NCBI GenBank assembly: GCA_002479485.1
Contig: DLNM01000057.1
Coordinates: forward strand, 1 to 36,771
DNA: 36,771 nucleotides
Reading direction: 5' to 3'
Source of the DNA: Firmicutes bacterium UBA7510
GTDB taxonomy: Bacteria > Bacillota > Clostridia > Tissierellales > Sedimentibacteraceae
The position numbers and the translations under genes were made by a program. Shown here piece after piece: positions 22,672 through 31,993 of the stretch. Every line of letters starts with the position of its first letter. The first letter of the stretch is position 1. The notes beneath the pieces were generated by a model, which was given only the letters and a program-made list of their open reading frames with translations, searched no databases and had not been told where the DNA came from.

Positions 22672-23787
22672 TTAATTATTATATATGTCGGCAGTTTTTG
22701 ATATGTTCAAAATAATTCCAATTGATACCAGTAAGAACAATAAGGATGTACCTCCTGCACTAATAAAAGGAAGGGCTCTTCCGGTTGGTGGCATCGATGA
22801 AGTGGCAACTGCAATATGTACTAAAAATTGAACTAAAACTAATGATGTTAATCCTACAGCTACAAGGCTTCCATAAAAATCTTTTGCATTCATGGCTATT
22901 CTTATTCCTCTCCATGCAAATAGAACAAATAATATTATTACTGCAACACACCCAATAAAGCCAAGCTCTTCACCAATTATTGAAAATATAAAATCATTAT
23001 AGGCTTCTGGTAAATAGAAGAATTTCTGTCTACTCTTACCTAATCCAAGCCCAAATAATCCTCCGGTTCCGAGTGCATATAAGGATTGAACTATTTGCCA
23101 TCCCTTGCCTGTTATATACTTAAATGGATCAAGGAAAACTATTATTCTATCAATTCTATAAGAGTACATCGCTATAAGAGGTATAGTTGCAACAACTCCC
23201 ATAATACCAGTCAAGACCAAATGTATCATTTTCGCACCAGCACAGAAAAACATAATTAAAAGTACAAGTGCTAAAACCACTGATGTACTTAAGTCCTTTT
23301 GAATTACTATTAATAGAATAAAACCAACTATAGCTGCTAAAGTATAAATATACCCCTCTACAAGCTTATGTAGTTTTTTTCTTCTTTTGTCTAAAAAATC
23401 AGCCATACATAATACAGATGCTATTTTAATTATCTCTGAAGGCTGTAAACTTAACCCACCTATATATAGCCATCTTTGAGCTCCGTTACCTTCAACTCCT
23501 AACAGCACAGTCAATAGTGATAAAACTATACAAGCAACAAGCATAACTTTAGTTAATTTTCTATATATTTGATACGGAAAAAAAGATGTAAATATCATAA
23601 GTATTATTCCAGCTACGCCGGCAACTATCTGTTTTTTTAAAAAAAACAAAGAACTGCCGTGATTGTAGTAACCATCAGGATAACTGGAGCTATATACCAT
23701 AAAAAAACCTACTAAAAGTAACAATAGAACTATAAATACTAATATCCAATCACAAGTTTTCTTATTAATTGTTTGAATTTTCTCCAT
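22672..23787 (-). CDS. ftsW: Lipid II polymerase FtsW (SEDS family; SpoVE-like)
   Basis: Polytopic membrane protein of 371 aa with about ten hydrophobic helices. SEDS proteins polymerise lipid II into glycan strands with a partner penicillin-binding protein, here probably the SpoVD/FtsI product of the same cluster. Family marks are VYSSSYPDGYY in the first helix region, GAQRWLYIGGLSLQPSEIIK, the KDLSTSVVL segment and the C-terminal LPFISAGGTSLL. The first 23 bases overlap murD. Whether it serves vegetative division, sporulation or both cannot be told from sequence. Confidence 0.93.
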   Translation of the reverse strand: MEKIQTINKKTCDWILVFIVLLLLLVGFFMVYSSSYPDGYYNHGSSLFFLKKQIVAGVAGIILMIFTSFFPYQIYRKLTKVMLVACIVLSLLTVLLGVEGNGAQRWLYIGGLSLQPSEIIKIASVLCMADFLDKRRKKLHKLVEGYIYTLAAIVGFILLIVIQKDLSTSVVLALVLLIMFFCAGAKMIHLVLTGIMGVVATIPLIAMYSYRIDRIIVFLDPFKYITGKGWQIVQSLYALGTGGLFGLGLGKSRQKFFYLPEAYNDFIFSIIGEELGFIGCVAVIILFVLFAWRGIRIAMNAKDFYGSLVAVGLTSLVLVQFLVHIAVATSSMPPTGRALPFISAGGTSLLFLLVSIGIILNISKTADIYNN

Positions 23788-25126
23788 AGAATTTCACTCT
23801 TTCTTTAAAGTCCTTACCTCTTACCTCATAATTTGGATACATACCCCAGCTTGCACAGGCTGGTGACAATAGAACTGTATCCCCTTCTTCGCTAATATCA
23901 TATGACAAATTAACTGCCTCATTCATGTTTTCAACCATATAAATATTTTTAAATCCATATTTAAGTGCACATTCTTTAATTTTTTCTTTTGTCTGACCGA
24001 GTAAAATCAGCGCCTTTACTTTATCATCAAAGGCATTTATAAATTCATCATATTCAGAATCTTTATCATATCCGCCTGCTATTAAAATTATAGGCTTTTT
24101 AACACCTTTCACTGCTTTAATTGAGGCATCAGGATTAGTTCCTTTTGAATCATTATAAAATTTTACACCCCTATAGGTATTAACATATTCTAATCTATGT
24201 TCAACTCCTTTGAAACCTTTCACTGTCTCCATAATAGTATCATTCTCAATACCTAATAATTTAGCAGCTGCACAAGAAGCTAAAACATTTTCTAAATTAT
24301 GTTTTCCAACTATGAATATATCATCTACATTCATGACAATGGACTTTTCTCCATTATAATTATATACTATATTGTTGTTTTCAACATAAATTCCATTTTC
24401 CAATATATGCTCAGAACTAAAATATAATATATTAGTATGTAATAAATCTAAGTAATTTTTAATTGTATCATCTTCATAATTAAGGATACAGTAATCATTC
24501 TTATCTTGATTAACAGCAATTTTAAACTTTGCCCTATAATAATTATCCTCCGTTTTGTGCCAATCTAAATGGTCTGGAGTAAGATTAGTTATTATACTAA
24601 CAAATGGTTTAAAGGTATATGTACTTTCTAACTGGAAACTACTTGCCTCTACAACAAGTATTTCATCTTTTTCTGAAATATAAGAGTCATAAAAAGCACC
24701 AGAGCCAATATTACCAGTTACTATACACTTTTTATTACTATTTTTTATTATTTCGCCTATTAAAGTTGTTGTAGTTGTCTTACCATTAGTTCCAGTAATA
24801 GCAACAAATTTATTATTAGTAGTCAAAAACCCAGCTTCAAGGTCACCAATAATTTTAATATTGCTGTTTATAAGCTTTTGCATAACCGGTGTTTCAAATT
24901 TTATTCCCGGGCTTTTTATAGCATAATCAATATTACTTGTATCAAAATCTAAAGAATCAAAATAGTACATTACATCAATGCCTTTTAATTCATCTAATGC
25001 TTTACTCATTTTTTCTTTACTTTGTGCATCATAGGCATATATTGTCGCTCCCAGCTCGTTAAGAGCTTTTATTGATGCCACACCTGTCATACCTAATCCA
25101 ACTACCAAAACTCTTTTATTTTTCAA
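23765..25126 (-). CDS. murD: UDP-N-acetylmuramoylalanine--D-glutamate ligase MurD
   Basis: Cytosolic Mur ligase of 453 aa that adds D-Glu to UDP-MurNAc-Ala. The N-terminal Rossmann loop is VLVVGLGMTG, the ATP-binding motif is GTNGKTTTTTLIGEI, and later motifs LTPDHLDWH, NDSKGTNPDA and LLSPACASWGMY match the family. The start is set at TTG (25126), five bases after GGAGG; the upstream TTG overlaps that ribosome site. It ends inside ftsW by 23 bases. It lies between mraY and ftsW. Confidence 0.94.
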   Translation of the reverse strand: MKNKRVLVVGLGMTGVASIKALNELGATIYAYDAQSKEKMSKALDELKGIDVMYYFDSLDFDTSNIDYAIKSPGIKFETPVMQKLINSNIKIIGDLEAGFLTTNNKFVAITGTNGKTTTTTLIGEIIKNSNKKCIVTGNIGSGAFYDSYISEKDEILVVEASSFQLESTYTFKPFVSIITNLTPDHLDWHKTEDNYYRAKFKIAVNQDKNDYCILNYEDDTIKNYLDLLHTNILYFSSEHILENGIYVENNNIVYNYNGEKSIVMNVDDIFIVGKHNLENVLASCAAAKLLGIENDTIMETVKGFKGVEHRLEYVNTYRGVKFYNDSKGTNPDASIKAVKGVKKPIILIAGGYDKDSEYDEFINAFDDKVKALILLGQTKEKIKECALKYGFKNIYMVENMNEAVNLSYDISEEGDTVLLSPACASWGMYPNYEVRGKDFKERVKFYGENSNN

Positions 25127-25206
25127 TTTGACCTCCAATAATCAATAGATTGCCTTTGAAAAGTAATCCGACATTTATCTTAAGATTACATATTATTTTA
25201 TGTTTG

Positions 25207-26184
25207 CTATATTGAGTATATACCTACAAAAGCTAGAAGTACAGAAGCTAACCAAAACACTGCTACGATCTTTGTTTCTTTCCAACCACACATCTCATAA
25301 TGATGGTGCAATGGAGCCATTTTAAAAACTCTTTTTTTAGTTTTCTTATAATAAGTTACTTGAATAATAACTGACAAAATTTCTGCTATATAAATTCCAC
25401 CAATTATTGGCAATACAAATGTCAAGCTTGTTGTTACAGCAACTGCTGCTACTACTCCTCCTAATGCTAAGGAGCCAGTATCTCCCATAAATATCTTTGC
25501 AGGATGAGCATTGTATCTTAAAAAACCAAGGCATGAACCAGCAACAGCTGAACAAACTATAACAATACCATGATATGAACTATTATATATACTAAAACTA
25601 TTAGCTATAAGAGCAAAGGCTGCCATGACAATAAGTGTAACCCCAGAGTTTAATCCATCTAAACCATCTGTTAAATTTACGCCGTTTACTATTCCAACTA
25701 CTGCAAAAACTGTAAAAGGTATATAAAAAATTCCTAAATCTAAATATATATTGGTAAAAGGTATTATAAGCTTAGTTCCATCTACGCTATATTTTGCTCC
25801 ATATATAGCTAACAGTATTGCAAATAATAGCTGTCCTATTATCTTTTGATATGCTTTAAGCCCTAAATTTCTTTTAAGTACAACCTTTATATAATCGTCT
25901 AAAAAGCCTACTATACCAAAACCAACCATTGATAGTAAACAAACAAATACTTCTTTACTAAAATTGCCACTAGTAAGCGTGGATATAATTATACCTAACA
26001 TAATTATTATTCCACCCATAGTTGGGGTGCCCGACTTTGTAACAATGTGAGATTTTGGCCCTTCTTCTCTAATACTTTGGCCAACTTTTAATCTCTTTAA
26101 AAATGGTATGACTAACGGTCCAAGAAGTATTACTATTAAGCAAGAAACCAAAATTATTCTTATTATATTAAAATCTAATTGCAT
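25207..26184 (-). CDS. mraY: Phospho-N-acetylmuramoyl-pentapeptide transferase MraY
   Basis: Polytopic membrane enzyme of 325 aa (about ten helices) that transfers phospho-MurNAc-pentapeptide to undecaprenyl phosphate, giving lipid I. Conserved loops are visible: GTPTMGGIII, GFLDDYIKV (metal-binding aspartates), NLTDGLDGLNSG, FMGDTGSLALGG, and the C-terminal PLHHHYEMCGWKETKIV histidine motif. AGGAGAG precedes the ATG. murE is 35 bases upstream; murF, which often lies between murE and mraY, is missing. Confidence 0.96.
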   Translation of the reverse strand: MQLDFNIIRIILVSCLIVILLGPLVIPFLKRLKVGQSIREEGPKSHIVTKSGTPTMGGIIIMLGIIISTLTSGNFSKEVFVCLLSMVGFGIVGFLDDYIKVVLKRNLGLKAYQKIIGQLLFAILLAIYGAKYSVDGTKLIIPFTNIYLDLGIFYIPFTVFAVVGIVNGVNLTDGLDGLNSGVTLIVMAAFALIANSFSIYNSSYHGIVIVCSAVAGSCLGFLRYNAHPAKIFMGDTGSLALGGVVAAVAVTTSLTFVLPIIGGIYIAEILSVIIQVTYYKKTKKRVFKMAPLHHHYEMCGWKETKIVAVFWLASVLLAFVGIYSI

Positions 26185-26219
26185 TCTTCTCTCCTATAAA
26201 CTTTTGTCCAATTTATTTT

Positions 26220-27698
26220 TTATATTCCTAAATCTTGTTCTACCCTCTTAATCATTTTCTTCGCTATAGTTCTTTCATCATAAGGTACTTTTTCTATTCC
26301 AATGTCCTGATGAGGCTCTGTTGATTTTCCAGCCAATAATATTACATCATTATGTTTATAGTTCCTTATTGCATAATATATTGCTTCTTCTCTTTCAACT
26401 ATAATTTTATATTCTCCATTATACTTTTTTACACCCTTTGCAATTTCTTCACATATATCATAAGGGTTTTCAAACCTAGGATTGTCTGAAGTTAATATAG
26501 TTAAATCGCAATTTTGTCCCGCAATTTCACCCATAGGTGCACGTCTTGATATGTCCCTATCTCCACCAGCTCCAAACATAACTATCTTTCTACCTTCTGC
26601 AAATTCATTAATTGTATCCATAACTTTCTCTAGCCCATCTGGTGTATGTGCAAAATCAAGTATTATAGTGCAATCTAGCTTTGTATCCATAACTTCAAAT
26701 CTACCAGTTACTCCATTAAAGTTACCTAAAGCTTCTATAGCCTCGTCTATATCAAGGCCTAAGCAATATGCTGTCCCTAACGCAGCTAATGAATTTAACA
26801 CAGAAAATTTACCTGGAGTCTTTACAAACACTTTTTTTAATATACCTTCAATTGAAAGGTCAAATGCTGTACCTTTTATAGTAGTTTTAAGGTTACTAGC
26901 TTTAATATCTGCTTCATTATTTATTGCATAGGATAAAACTTTAATATTATCTTTTTTTAGTTCATCATAAAGTCTTTTTCCATACGGGTCATCAACATTA
27001 ACTATGTTATTATTTTTTGTTAAATAAAATAGCTTTTTCTTTGCCAAATAATAGTTTTCCATTGTTTTGTGAAAGTCAAGATGATCTCTTGTAAGATTTG
27101 TAAAAATAGCAACATCAAATTCTAAATTATCAACTCTATTTAACTCAATTGCATGTGAGGACACTTCCATCATACATAATTCTACTGACTTTTGTACCAT
27201 TTTATTCATTAAAAATTGTACATCTGAAGATTCTGGTGTAGTGTGTTCAGTTTTTATGTGTTCATCATCAACAATAATGCCTAATGTACCTATAACTCCA
27301 TTTGTTATATTTAAGTCATCAGATATAGCTTTTAGTAAATATGTAATACTTGTTTTACCGTTAGTACCTGTAACACCCACAACATTTAATTTGCTAGATG
27401 GATTACCATTCATAATACATGATATTTCAGCCATAATTTTTCTAGAATTTTCTACGACGATAAAATTAGATTTATCTTTAATTTCTTCAGTTATATATTC
27501 GCACACTATAACTGAAGCACCTTTTTTAATGGCACTTTCAATATATTTATGACCATCTTCAATCAAGCCCTTAATAGCTACAAATATACTATTTTGATTT
27601 ACATTTCTAGAATCGTATGTAATGTTATCGACAACCGCTTCTTTTGTACCGATAAATTCTTTATATTTTATCTGACTTAAAATGTTAGATATATTCAT
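26220..27698 (-). CDS. murE: UDP-MurNAc-tripeptide synthetase MurE (meso-DAP type)
   Basis: Cytosolic Mur ligase of 492 aa that adds the third amino acid of the stem peptide. Motifs: DSRNVNQNSIFVAIKG near the N terminus, ATP loop GVTGTNGKTSITYLL, EVSSHAIELNRV and NLTRDHLDFH. The selectivity motif DNPR (in TSDNPRFENP) points to meso-diaminopimelate instead of lysine. AGAAGGAG lies five to nine bases before the ATG. A long leader with the repeated hairpins separates it from spoVD. It is followed at 35 bases by mraY. Confidence 0.95.
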   Translation of the reverse strand: MNISNILSQIKYKEFIGTKEAVVDNITYDSRNVNQNSIFVAIKGLIEDGHKYIESAIKKGASVIVCEYITEEIKDKSNFIVVENSRKIMAEISCIMNGNPSSKLNVVGVTGTNGKTSITYLLKAISDDLNITNGVIGTLGIIVDDEHIKTEHTTPESSDVQFLMNKMVQKSVELCMMEVSSHAIELNRVDNLEFDVAIFTNLTRDHLDFHKTMENYYLAKKKLFYLTKNNNIVNVDDPYGKRLYDELKKDNIKVLSYAINNEADIKASNLKTTIKGTAFDLSIEGILKKVFVKTPGKFSVLNSLAALGTAYCLGLDIDEAIEALGNFNGVTGRFEVMDTKLDCTIILDFAHTPDGLEKVMDTINEFAEGRKIVMFGAGGDRDISRRAPMGEIAGQNCDLTILTSDNPRFENPYDICEEIAKGVKKYNGEYKIIVEREEAIYYAIRNYKHNDVILLAGKSTEPHQDIGIEKVPYDERTIAKKMIKRVEQDLGI

Positions 27699-27730
27699 GC
27701 TAATCTCCTTCTAAACGTACTTCTGCACAT

Positions 27731-27814
27731 TACGCCGTTTCACTGCGCCACGATATTTGGTGAAGAATCGTTTTTTGATTCTTCCATAGAGCGAAGAGTT
27801 TTTTTCTTCTCTCT
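27731..27814 (-). repeat. Hairpin leader element upstream of murE
   Basis: On the minus strand, hairpin A (AGAGAGAAG with CTTCGCTCT, one mismatch), TATG, then hairpin B (GAAGAATC with GATTCTTC) almost identical to the murG copy over about 30 bases. The position of hairpin C has GGCG on both sides and no longer pairs well; here the ribosome site is a separate AGAAGGAG about 45 bases further on. It looks like a decayed or rearranged copy. Confidence 0.7.
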
Positions 27815-27841
27815 TTTTCCACAGACTATAATAACATATTT

Positions 27842-27931
27842 AAAATGCAACTTCAACAATTACTAATATTATAAAATAATATTATAATAATATTATCTAG
27901 TAATTTCCTTAGTAGTGTGAAGTTGCATTTT
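27842..27931. repeat. 90-base inverted-repeat element between spoVD and murE
   Basis: Perfect 14-bp terminal inverted repeats (AAAATGCAACTTCA and TGAAGTTGCATTTT) enclose an inner pair ATTACTA/TAGTAAT and an AT-rich palindromic centre. It begins right after the spoVD stop codon. It could fold as one long hairpin and act as a weak terminator, or be a small miniature transposable element. Possible TTTAA flanks are seen on both sides. Confidence 0.6.
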
Positions 27932-27932
27932 T

Positions 27933-30068
27933 TTAATTCAATATTAGTGTAACTATGGAATTTTTTGTTACTTTTGTACTTGGTTGTGGGAATTGATCTT
28001 TTATTACTACATCAGCTTCTACATCCAAAGTTACATTATGTTGAAGCCCATATCTTTCTAAAATTTCGCTTGCTTCTTTTATTGTTTTTCCAATAACATT
28101 AGGAACTTCTATTGTAGCTTTTTCTATTGCGCCAAGTTCTTGCTCGCTATATTGAGGCTCAATTTCCATATACTTCATTGTTTCTTCTATCATATCTCCA
28201 ACTATAGGAGCAGCAATAACACTTGCATAATATGTACCTTGAGGTTCATCAACTGTCATAAGACAAGCTATCTTAGGATCATCGGTAGGTGCAACACCAA
28301 TAAAGGAACTTATGTAAACACCCTCTGGATATTTTCCATCTATAACTTTTTGTGCTGTTCCAGTTTTTCCTCCAACTCTGTATCCAGGAACTGCAGCTTG
28401 TTTTGCACCACCTACTGAAACTACAGTTTCCATCATTTCCATAACTGAATCTGCAACTTCCTTAGAAAATACAGTTCTTCTTGTAACTGTGTCAAAATTT
28501 TTAACTATATTACCTTCAGAATCTATTAGCTGTTTTACTATACGTGGCTCCATCAGTTCGCCGTCATTAGCAAGACTCGCTATAGCTGTTATAAGTTGTA
28601 ATGGTGTAACAGAAACCCCTTGACCAAAAGACTGTGTCGCTATATTTACATCCTGCATATATTTAAAATGATTTACTATACCTAATGCTTCTCCGTTTAA
28701 ATCTATACCAGACTTTTCTCCAAAACCAAGCGCTCTTAGATATTTATAAAACGTTTCTGCTCCAATATCAAGTCCCATTTCAGCCATGGCATCATTACAT
28801 GAATTTTGTAAAACCTGTGCTAGGGTTTGCTGTCCATGTGGATTGTAATATCTCCAACACTTTATAGGCTTACTACTTTTTACTTGTCTTACATATCCAT
28901 CACAATAATATGTTTTATTAGGCTGTGTTTTATTTTCCTGTAATGCAATGGCTACTACCAAAGGCTTAAATGTAGAGCCTGGCTCATATATATCATTAAC
29001 AATTGGATTTCTCCACATATCATACCACTGTTTTTTCAAGTCTTCAGCCGATAAACTTTCCCACTGTTTTTTAATGTTCTCATCTATAGGCTCTCTTGGA
29101 TTGTTGGGATCATAATCAGGTTTACTTGCCATAGCAATGATATCACCAGTTTCTGGCTCCATCAAAATTATATTAACTCTTTTTGCCTGCGTATTAGCTA
29201 AGGCTTCTTCAGCTGCCTTTTCTGCAAAATGTTGAATAGTTTCATCAATTGTTAAAACTATGCCATAACCATCCTTCGGTTCAAAATATTCATTATAACC
29301 ATATGGCAGTTCTCTTCCAACGCCATCTGTATTAACAACAAGTCTTCCGGGAACACCAGTAAGATATTTATCAAAAGTTGCTTCTACTCCATATAATCCT
29401 TGTTGATCTGAATTTGTAAATCCAAGCATATAGGAAGCAAAATTTCCATATGGATAAACCCTTTTATTGTCATCAATGATACTAATTCCAGTAATTTTAG
29501 CATCTCTAATTTTTTGTGCCTGTTCCTCAGTTATGTATCTTTTTAATTCTACATACTTGCTGTTTTGAGTTATTTTTTTATATACAGTCTCCTTTTCCAT
29601 CTCTAAGATGCCCGCAAGTGTTTCTGCAATTTCATCCAATGATTTTAAGTTTTCTAAACTAGATTGTAATAACTCTTCTTCTTTATTTCCTGTTAGTTTT
29701 TTATTAACTTTATTGAAAAACTTTGTTATAAAGCCTGCATCTTCATCTTCATCTTCTCGATTAACTATTGTCCTATCAGAAGAACCTTTTTTTACATCTA
29801 CAGGAAAACAAACAACTGTACTGGCATTTACACTCACAGCTAATTTTTTTCCTTTAGCATCATATATAGTTCCTCTTTTTGCGTTAATTACAACATCTTT
29901 TGACCACTGTTCATATGCACCTTTTTTGTATTCATTCCCTTTAATTAATTGAATATATCCTAATCGACCAATTAATAAAAGTGTTACTGCAAAGAAAAAC
30001 AGTAGAAATACTAGTATTCTTCTTTTGTTTTGCAAATTAGGACTACTGCTTTCGTTACTATTTCTCAT
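27933..30068 (-). CDS. spoVD: PASTA-domain penicillin-binding protein (SpoVD/FtsI, class B transpeptidase)
   Basis: Septal transpeptidase of 711 aa: one N-terminal membrane helix (about 17-37), a dimerisation domain with an acidic insert around residues 105-115, the transpeptidase domain and a final PASTA domain of about 60 residues (VPNVIGKTIKEASEIL). Catalytic motifs are STFK (Ser365), SCN (NSCNDAM) and KTG (GGKTGTAQK). Class B proteins with a C-terminal PASTA domain at this locus include SpoVD and some division PBPs. The start chosen is the ATG at 30068, 11 bases after GGAGG, a rather long spacing. The two earlier in-frame ATGs lie in the leader hairpin and on the ribosome site itself. Confidence 0.92.
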   Translation of the reverse strand: MRNSNESSSPNLQNKRRILVFLLFFFAVTLLLIGRLGYIQLIKGNEYKKGAYEQWSKDVVINAKRGTIYDAKGKKLAVSVNASTVVCFPVDVKKGSSDRTIVNREDEDEDAGFITKFFNKVNKKLTGNKEEELLQSSLENLKSLDEIAETLAGILEMEKETVYKKITQNSKYVELKRYITEEQAQKIRDAKITGISIIDDNKRVYPYGNFASYMLGFTNSDQQGLYGVEATFDKYLTGVPGRLVVNTDGVGRELPYGYNEYFEPKDGYGIVLTIDETIQHFAEKAAEEALANTQAKRVNIILMEPETGDIIAMASKPDYDPNNPREPIDENIKKQWESLSAEDLKKQWYDMWRNPIVNDIYEPGSTFKPLVVAIALQENKTQPNKTYYCDGYVRQVKSSKPIKCWRYYNPHGQQTLAQVLQNSCNDAMAEMGLDIGAETFYKYLRALGFGEKSGIDLNGEALGIVNHFKYMQDVNIATQSFGQGVSVTPLQLITAIASLANDGELMEPRIVKQLIDSEGNIVKNFDTVTRRTVFSKEVADSVMEMMETVVSVGGAKQAAVPGYRVGGKTGTAQKVIDGKYPEGVYISSFIGVAPTDDPKIACLMTVDEPQGTYYASVIAAPIVGDMIEETMKYMEIEPQYSEQELGAIEKATIEVPNVIGKTIKEASEILERYGLQHNVTLDVEADVVIKDQFPQPSTKVTKNSIVTLILN

Positions 30069-30087
30069 ACTATAATTATCCTCCATT

Positions 30088-30144
30088 ATGCTACTTCGTA
30101 GCATACAAAAATCATAAAGTGAAATCGATTTTTATTTCACTCTT
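30088..30144 (-). repeat. Hairpin leader element upstream of spoVD
   Basis: On the minus strand, hairpin A (AGTGAAAT pairing with ATTTCACT, 30116-30144) begins at the stop codon of ftsL and is followed by TTATG and then hairpin C (ATGCTAC, GAA, GTAGCAT; 30088-30104), four bases before GGAGG. Hairpin C has a sequence unlike those of murG and buk but the same position and pairing. Confidence 0.75.
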
Positions 30145-30602
30145 TATTGAAATAATCTAAATGCTCTTTGAAGTAAGCTTACTTCACTTTCATCATCGTT
30201 ATTTGCAAGTTCACTGTTTTCATCATAAGTAACATTTAGAAATACTGTTTGCTTTCTTGTAGGATAATTCATTCCTAGATAGCTTTTTGCCATACTTTCA
30301 ATCATATTGGTATTATTTAAGCTTTCAAGGTAAATATTATATCCGTCAATCTCATCGTTTAATGCAACAATTTCGTCCTCTAAATCTGTAATTGCCATTT
30401 TCTTCTCTGTTATTGTTGCATAGTTATAGATTATCATAATGCCTAAGCCAAATATAGCAATAACTATTAACCAATTTTTTATTGCTCCTATGGTTATTTT
30501 ATTTTTCTTTTTCTTCTTTATAACTCTTTTTTTAATTTTTGGCTCTAAATCTTGTTGATTATCATAACCATAACTATAATTACGCTTTGATAATGCTGAC
30601 AT
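30144..30602 (-). CDS. ftsL: Cell division protein FtsL-like
   Basis: Small bitopic protein of 152 aa. A basic cytoplasmic part (about 1-40, with KIKKRVIKKKKKNK) precedes one membrane helix (41-60) and a short leucine-zipper-like coiled coil (65-95: ITDLEDEIVALNDEIDGY). The C terminus (about 115-152) is acidic and poorly conserved. Position between rsmH and spoVD and the topology identify it as FtsL, which bridges FtsQ and the septal synthase; sequence similarity in this family is low. The ribosome site is weak (AGGTGA). Confidence 0.83.
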   Translation of the reverse strand: MSALSKRNYSYGYDNQQDLEPKIKKRVIKKKKKNKITIGAIKNWLIVIAIFGLGIMIIYNYATITEKKMAITDLEDEIVALNDEIDGYNIYLESLNNTNMIESMAKSYLGMNYPTRKQTVFLNVTYDENSELANNDDESEVSLLQRAFRLFQ

Positions 30603-30612
30603 TTATAATCAC

Positions 30613-31542
30613 CTACACCCTTTCACCTATTCTTAATTTTGAGCTTCTGGCTCTAGCATTTTCTGTTAATTCTATATCATTTGGTATAATTGGCTTTTTA
30701 TTTACTAATTTTAATTTTCTTCTATGATCACATACACATTGTGGAAATTCTTTTGGACAAATACAATCGCTATTTAAATCAGCAAAGGTATTTTTTATTA
30801 TTCTGTCTTCTAATGAGTGGAATGTAATAACACAGATACGACCACCTTTATTAAGTCTATCAACAGCATTTTTTATTGTGTTTTCAAGTATATCAAGTTC
30901 TTTATTTACTTCTATACGTATTGCCTGAAATGTTCTTTTTGCAGGATGAGGACCATCTTGCCTTGCAGCAGCTGGTATTGCTTTTTTTATAATACTAACT
31001 AGTTGCCCAGTAGTTTCTATAAATTCTTTTTCTCTTTCTTCGATTATAAATTTAGCTATTCTAGCTGCCCAATTCTCTTCTCCGTACTCGCTAATTATTC
31101 TCGCTAATTCCTTTTCATCATAACCATTAACTATGTGCCAAGCACTAATTTTTTGTGTTTTGTCCATTCTCATATCAAGGGGAGCATCATAATTATAGCT
31201 AAACCCTCTTTCTGGTATATCTAACTGAAAAGAGGATACTCCTAAGTCAAATATAATACCGTCTATCTTTTCTATATTTAAATCATCTAAGACATCACTA
31301 ATATTACTAAAATTACTCTTATATGCAATAAAATTATCAAATTCTTTTAATTTATCCTTCGCTCTATTTATAGCATAGTCATCTTGGTCAATTCCTATGA
31401 CTTTGCCATTAACAGCTTTTTTTAATATTTCGTATGTATGTCCACCACCACCAAGAGTAGCATCAACGTAAATACCATCACTTTTAATTTTTAATCCTTC
31501 AATTGATTCGTCTAATAAAACAGACTTGTGAATATATTCCAT
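30613..31542 (-). CDS. rsmH: 16S rRNA (cytosine1402-N4)-methyltransferase RsmH (MraW)
   Basis: S-adenosylmethionine-dependent methyltransferase of 309 aa that modifies C1402 in the decoding centre of 16S rRNA. Clear family signatures are YVDATLGGGGHTYEIL (SAM loop), IDGIIFDLGVSSFQLD, GFSYNYDAPLDMRMD, RTFQAIRIEVNKEL and CVITFHSLEDRIIK. GGAGG precedes the ATG. It is 12 bases downstream of mraZ and 11 bases upstream of ftsL. Confidence 0.96.
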   Translation of the reverse strand: MEYIHKSVLLDESIEGLKIKSDGIYVDATLGGGGHTYEILKKAVNGKVIGIDQDDYAINRAKDKLKEFDNFIAYKSNFSNISDVLDDLNIEKIDGIIFDLGVSSFQLDIPERGFSYNYDAPLDMRMDKTQKISAWHIVNGYDEKELARIISEYGEENWAARIAKFIIEEREKEFIETTGQLVSIIKKAIPAAARQDGPHPAKRTFQAIRIEVNKELDILENTIKNAVDRLNKGGRICVITFHSLEDRIIKNTFADLNSDCICPKEFPQCVCDHRRKLKLVNKKPIIPNDIELTENARARSSKLRIGERV

Positions 31543-31553
31543 AACATTTCCTC

Positions 31554-31991
31554 CTATAAGCCTATACCTAAATCAGACATTTTTTCTGCAATGCTGTCAA
31601 AATCAAATTCTTCACTGTTTGAGTAAGCTTCCCAGTTTTCTTTATTCCATATTTCAATTTTGTCTATTACTCCAATAATTGCAACATCCTCATTTAAATT
31701 ACTAAATTCTCTTAAATTAGGCGGCACTAATAGTCTTCCCTGTTTGTCAAAACTACATTCAGTAAATCCTGAAATAAATTGTCTTAAGAAGAATCTTTCT
31801 TCTTTATTAAAGGTAGATAAATTTTTAAGTTTACCAACAAATTCTTCCCATGTTTGAATAGGATAAACGAATAAACATTTATCCAAGCCTTTACCAATGT
31901 AAAAAACTTCTCCCAATTCATCTCTGAATTTTGATGGAATTATAACCCTTCCCTTATTATCGAAAGAGTGTATGTACTCACCAGTAAACAT
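31554..31991 (-). CDS. mraZ: Transcriptional regulator MraZ
   Basis: DNA-binding protein of 145 aa with two AbrB-like swapped-hairpin repeats: HSFDNKGRVIIPSKFRDELG (about 9-28) and SFDKQGRLLVPPNLREF (about 80-96). MraZ proteins form large rings and repress their own division cluster by binding short direct repeats upstream. Such repeats are present here with a 21-base period. It is the first gene of the division and cell wall cluster, and the ribosome site AGAAGG lies within the last repeat. Confidence 0.95.
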   Translation of the reverse strand: MFTGEYIHSFDNKGRVIIPSKFRDELGEVFYIGKGLDKCLFVYPIQTWEEFVGKLKNLSTFNKEERFFLRQFISGFTECSFDKQGRLLVPPNLREFSNLNEDVAIIGVIDKIEIWNKENWEAYSNSEEFDFDSIAEKMSDLGIGL

Positions 31992-31993
31992 AA

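Noticed and set aside
26482..26931. Antisense ORF of 149 codons inside murE
   Set aside because: Shadow of the murE reading frame; no ribosome site, and composition mirrors the opposite strand.
27842..27931. Full insertion sequence between spoVD and murE
   Set aside because: Only 90 bases and no transposase ORF; at most a miniature element.
30069..30104. Start of SpoVD at the ATG within the leader hairpin
   Set aside because: That ATG lies in hairpin C before the GGAGG ribosome site, so the later ATG at 30068 fits better despite an 11-base spacing.
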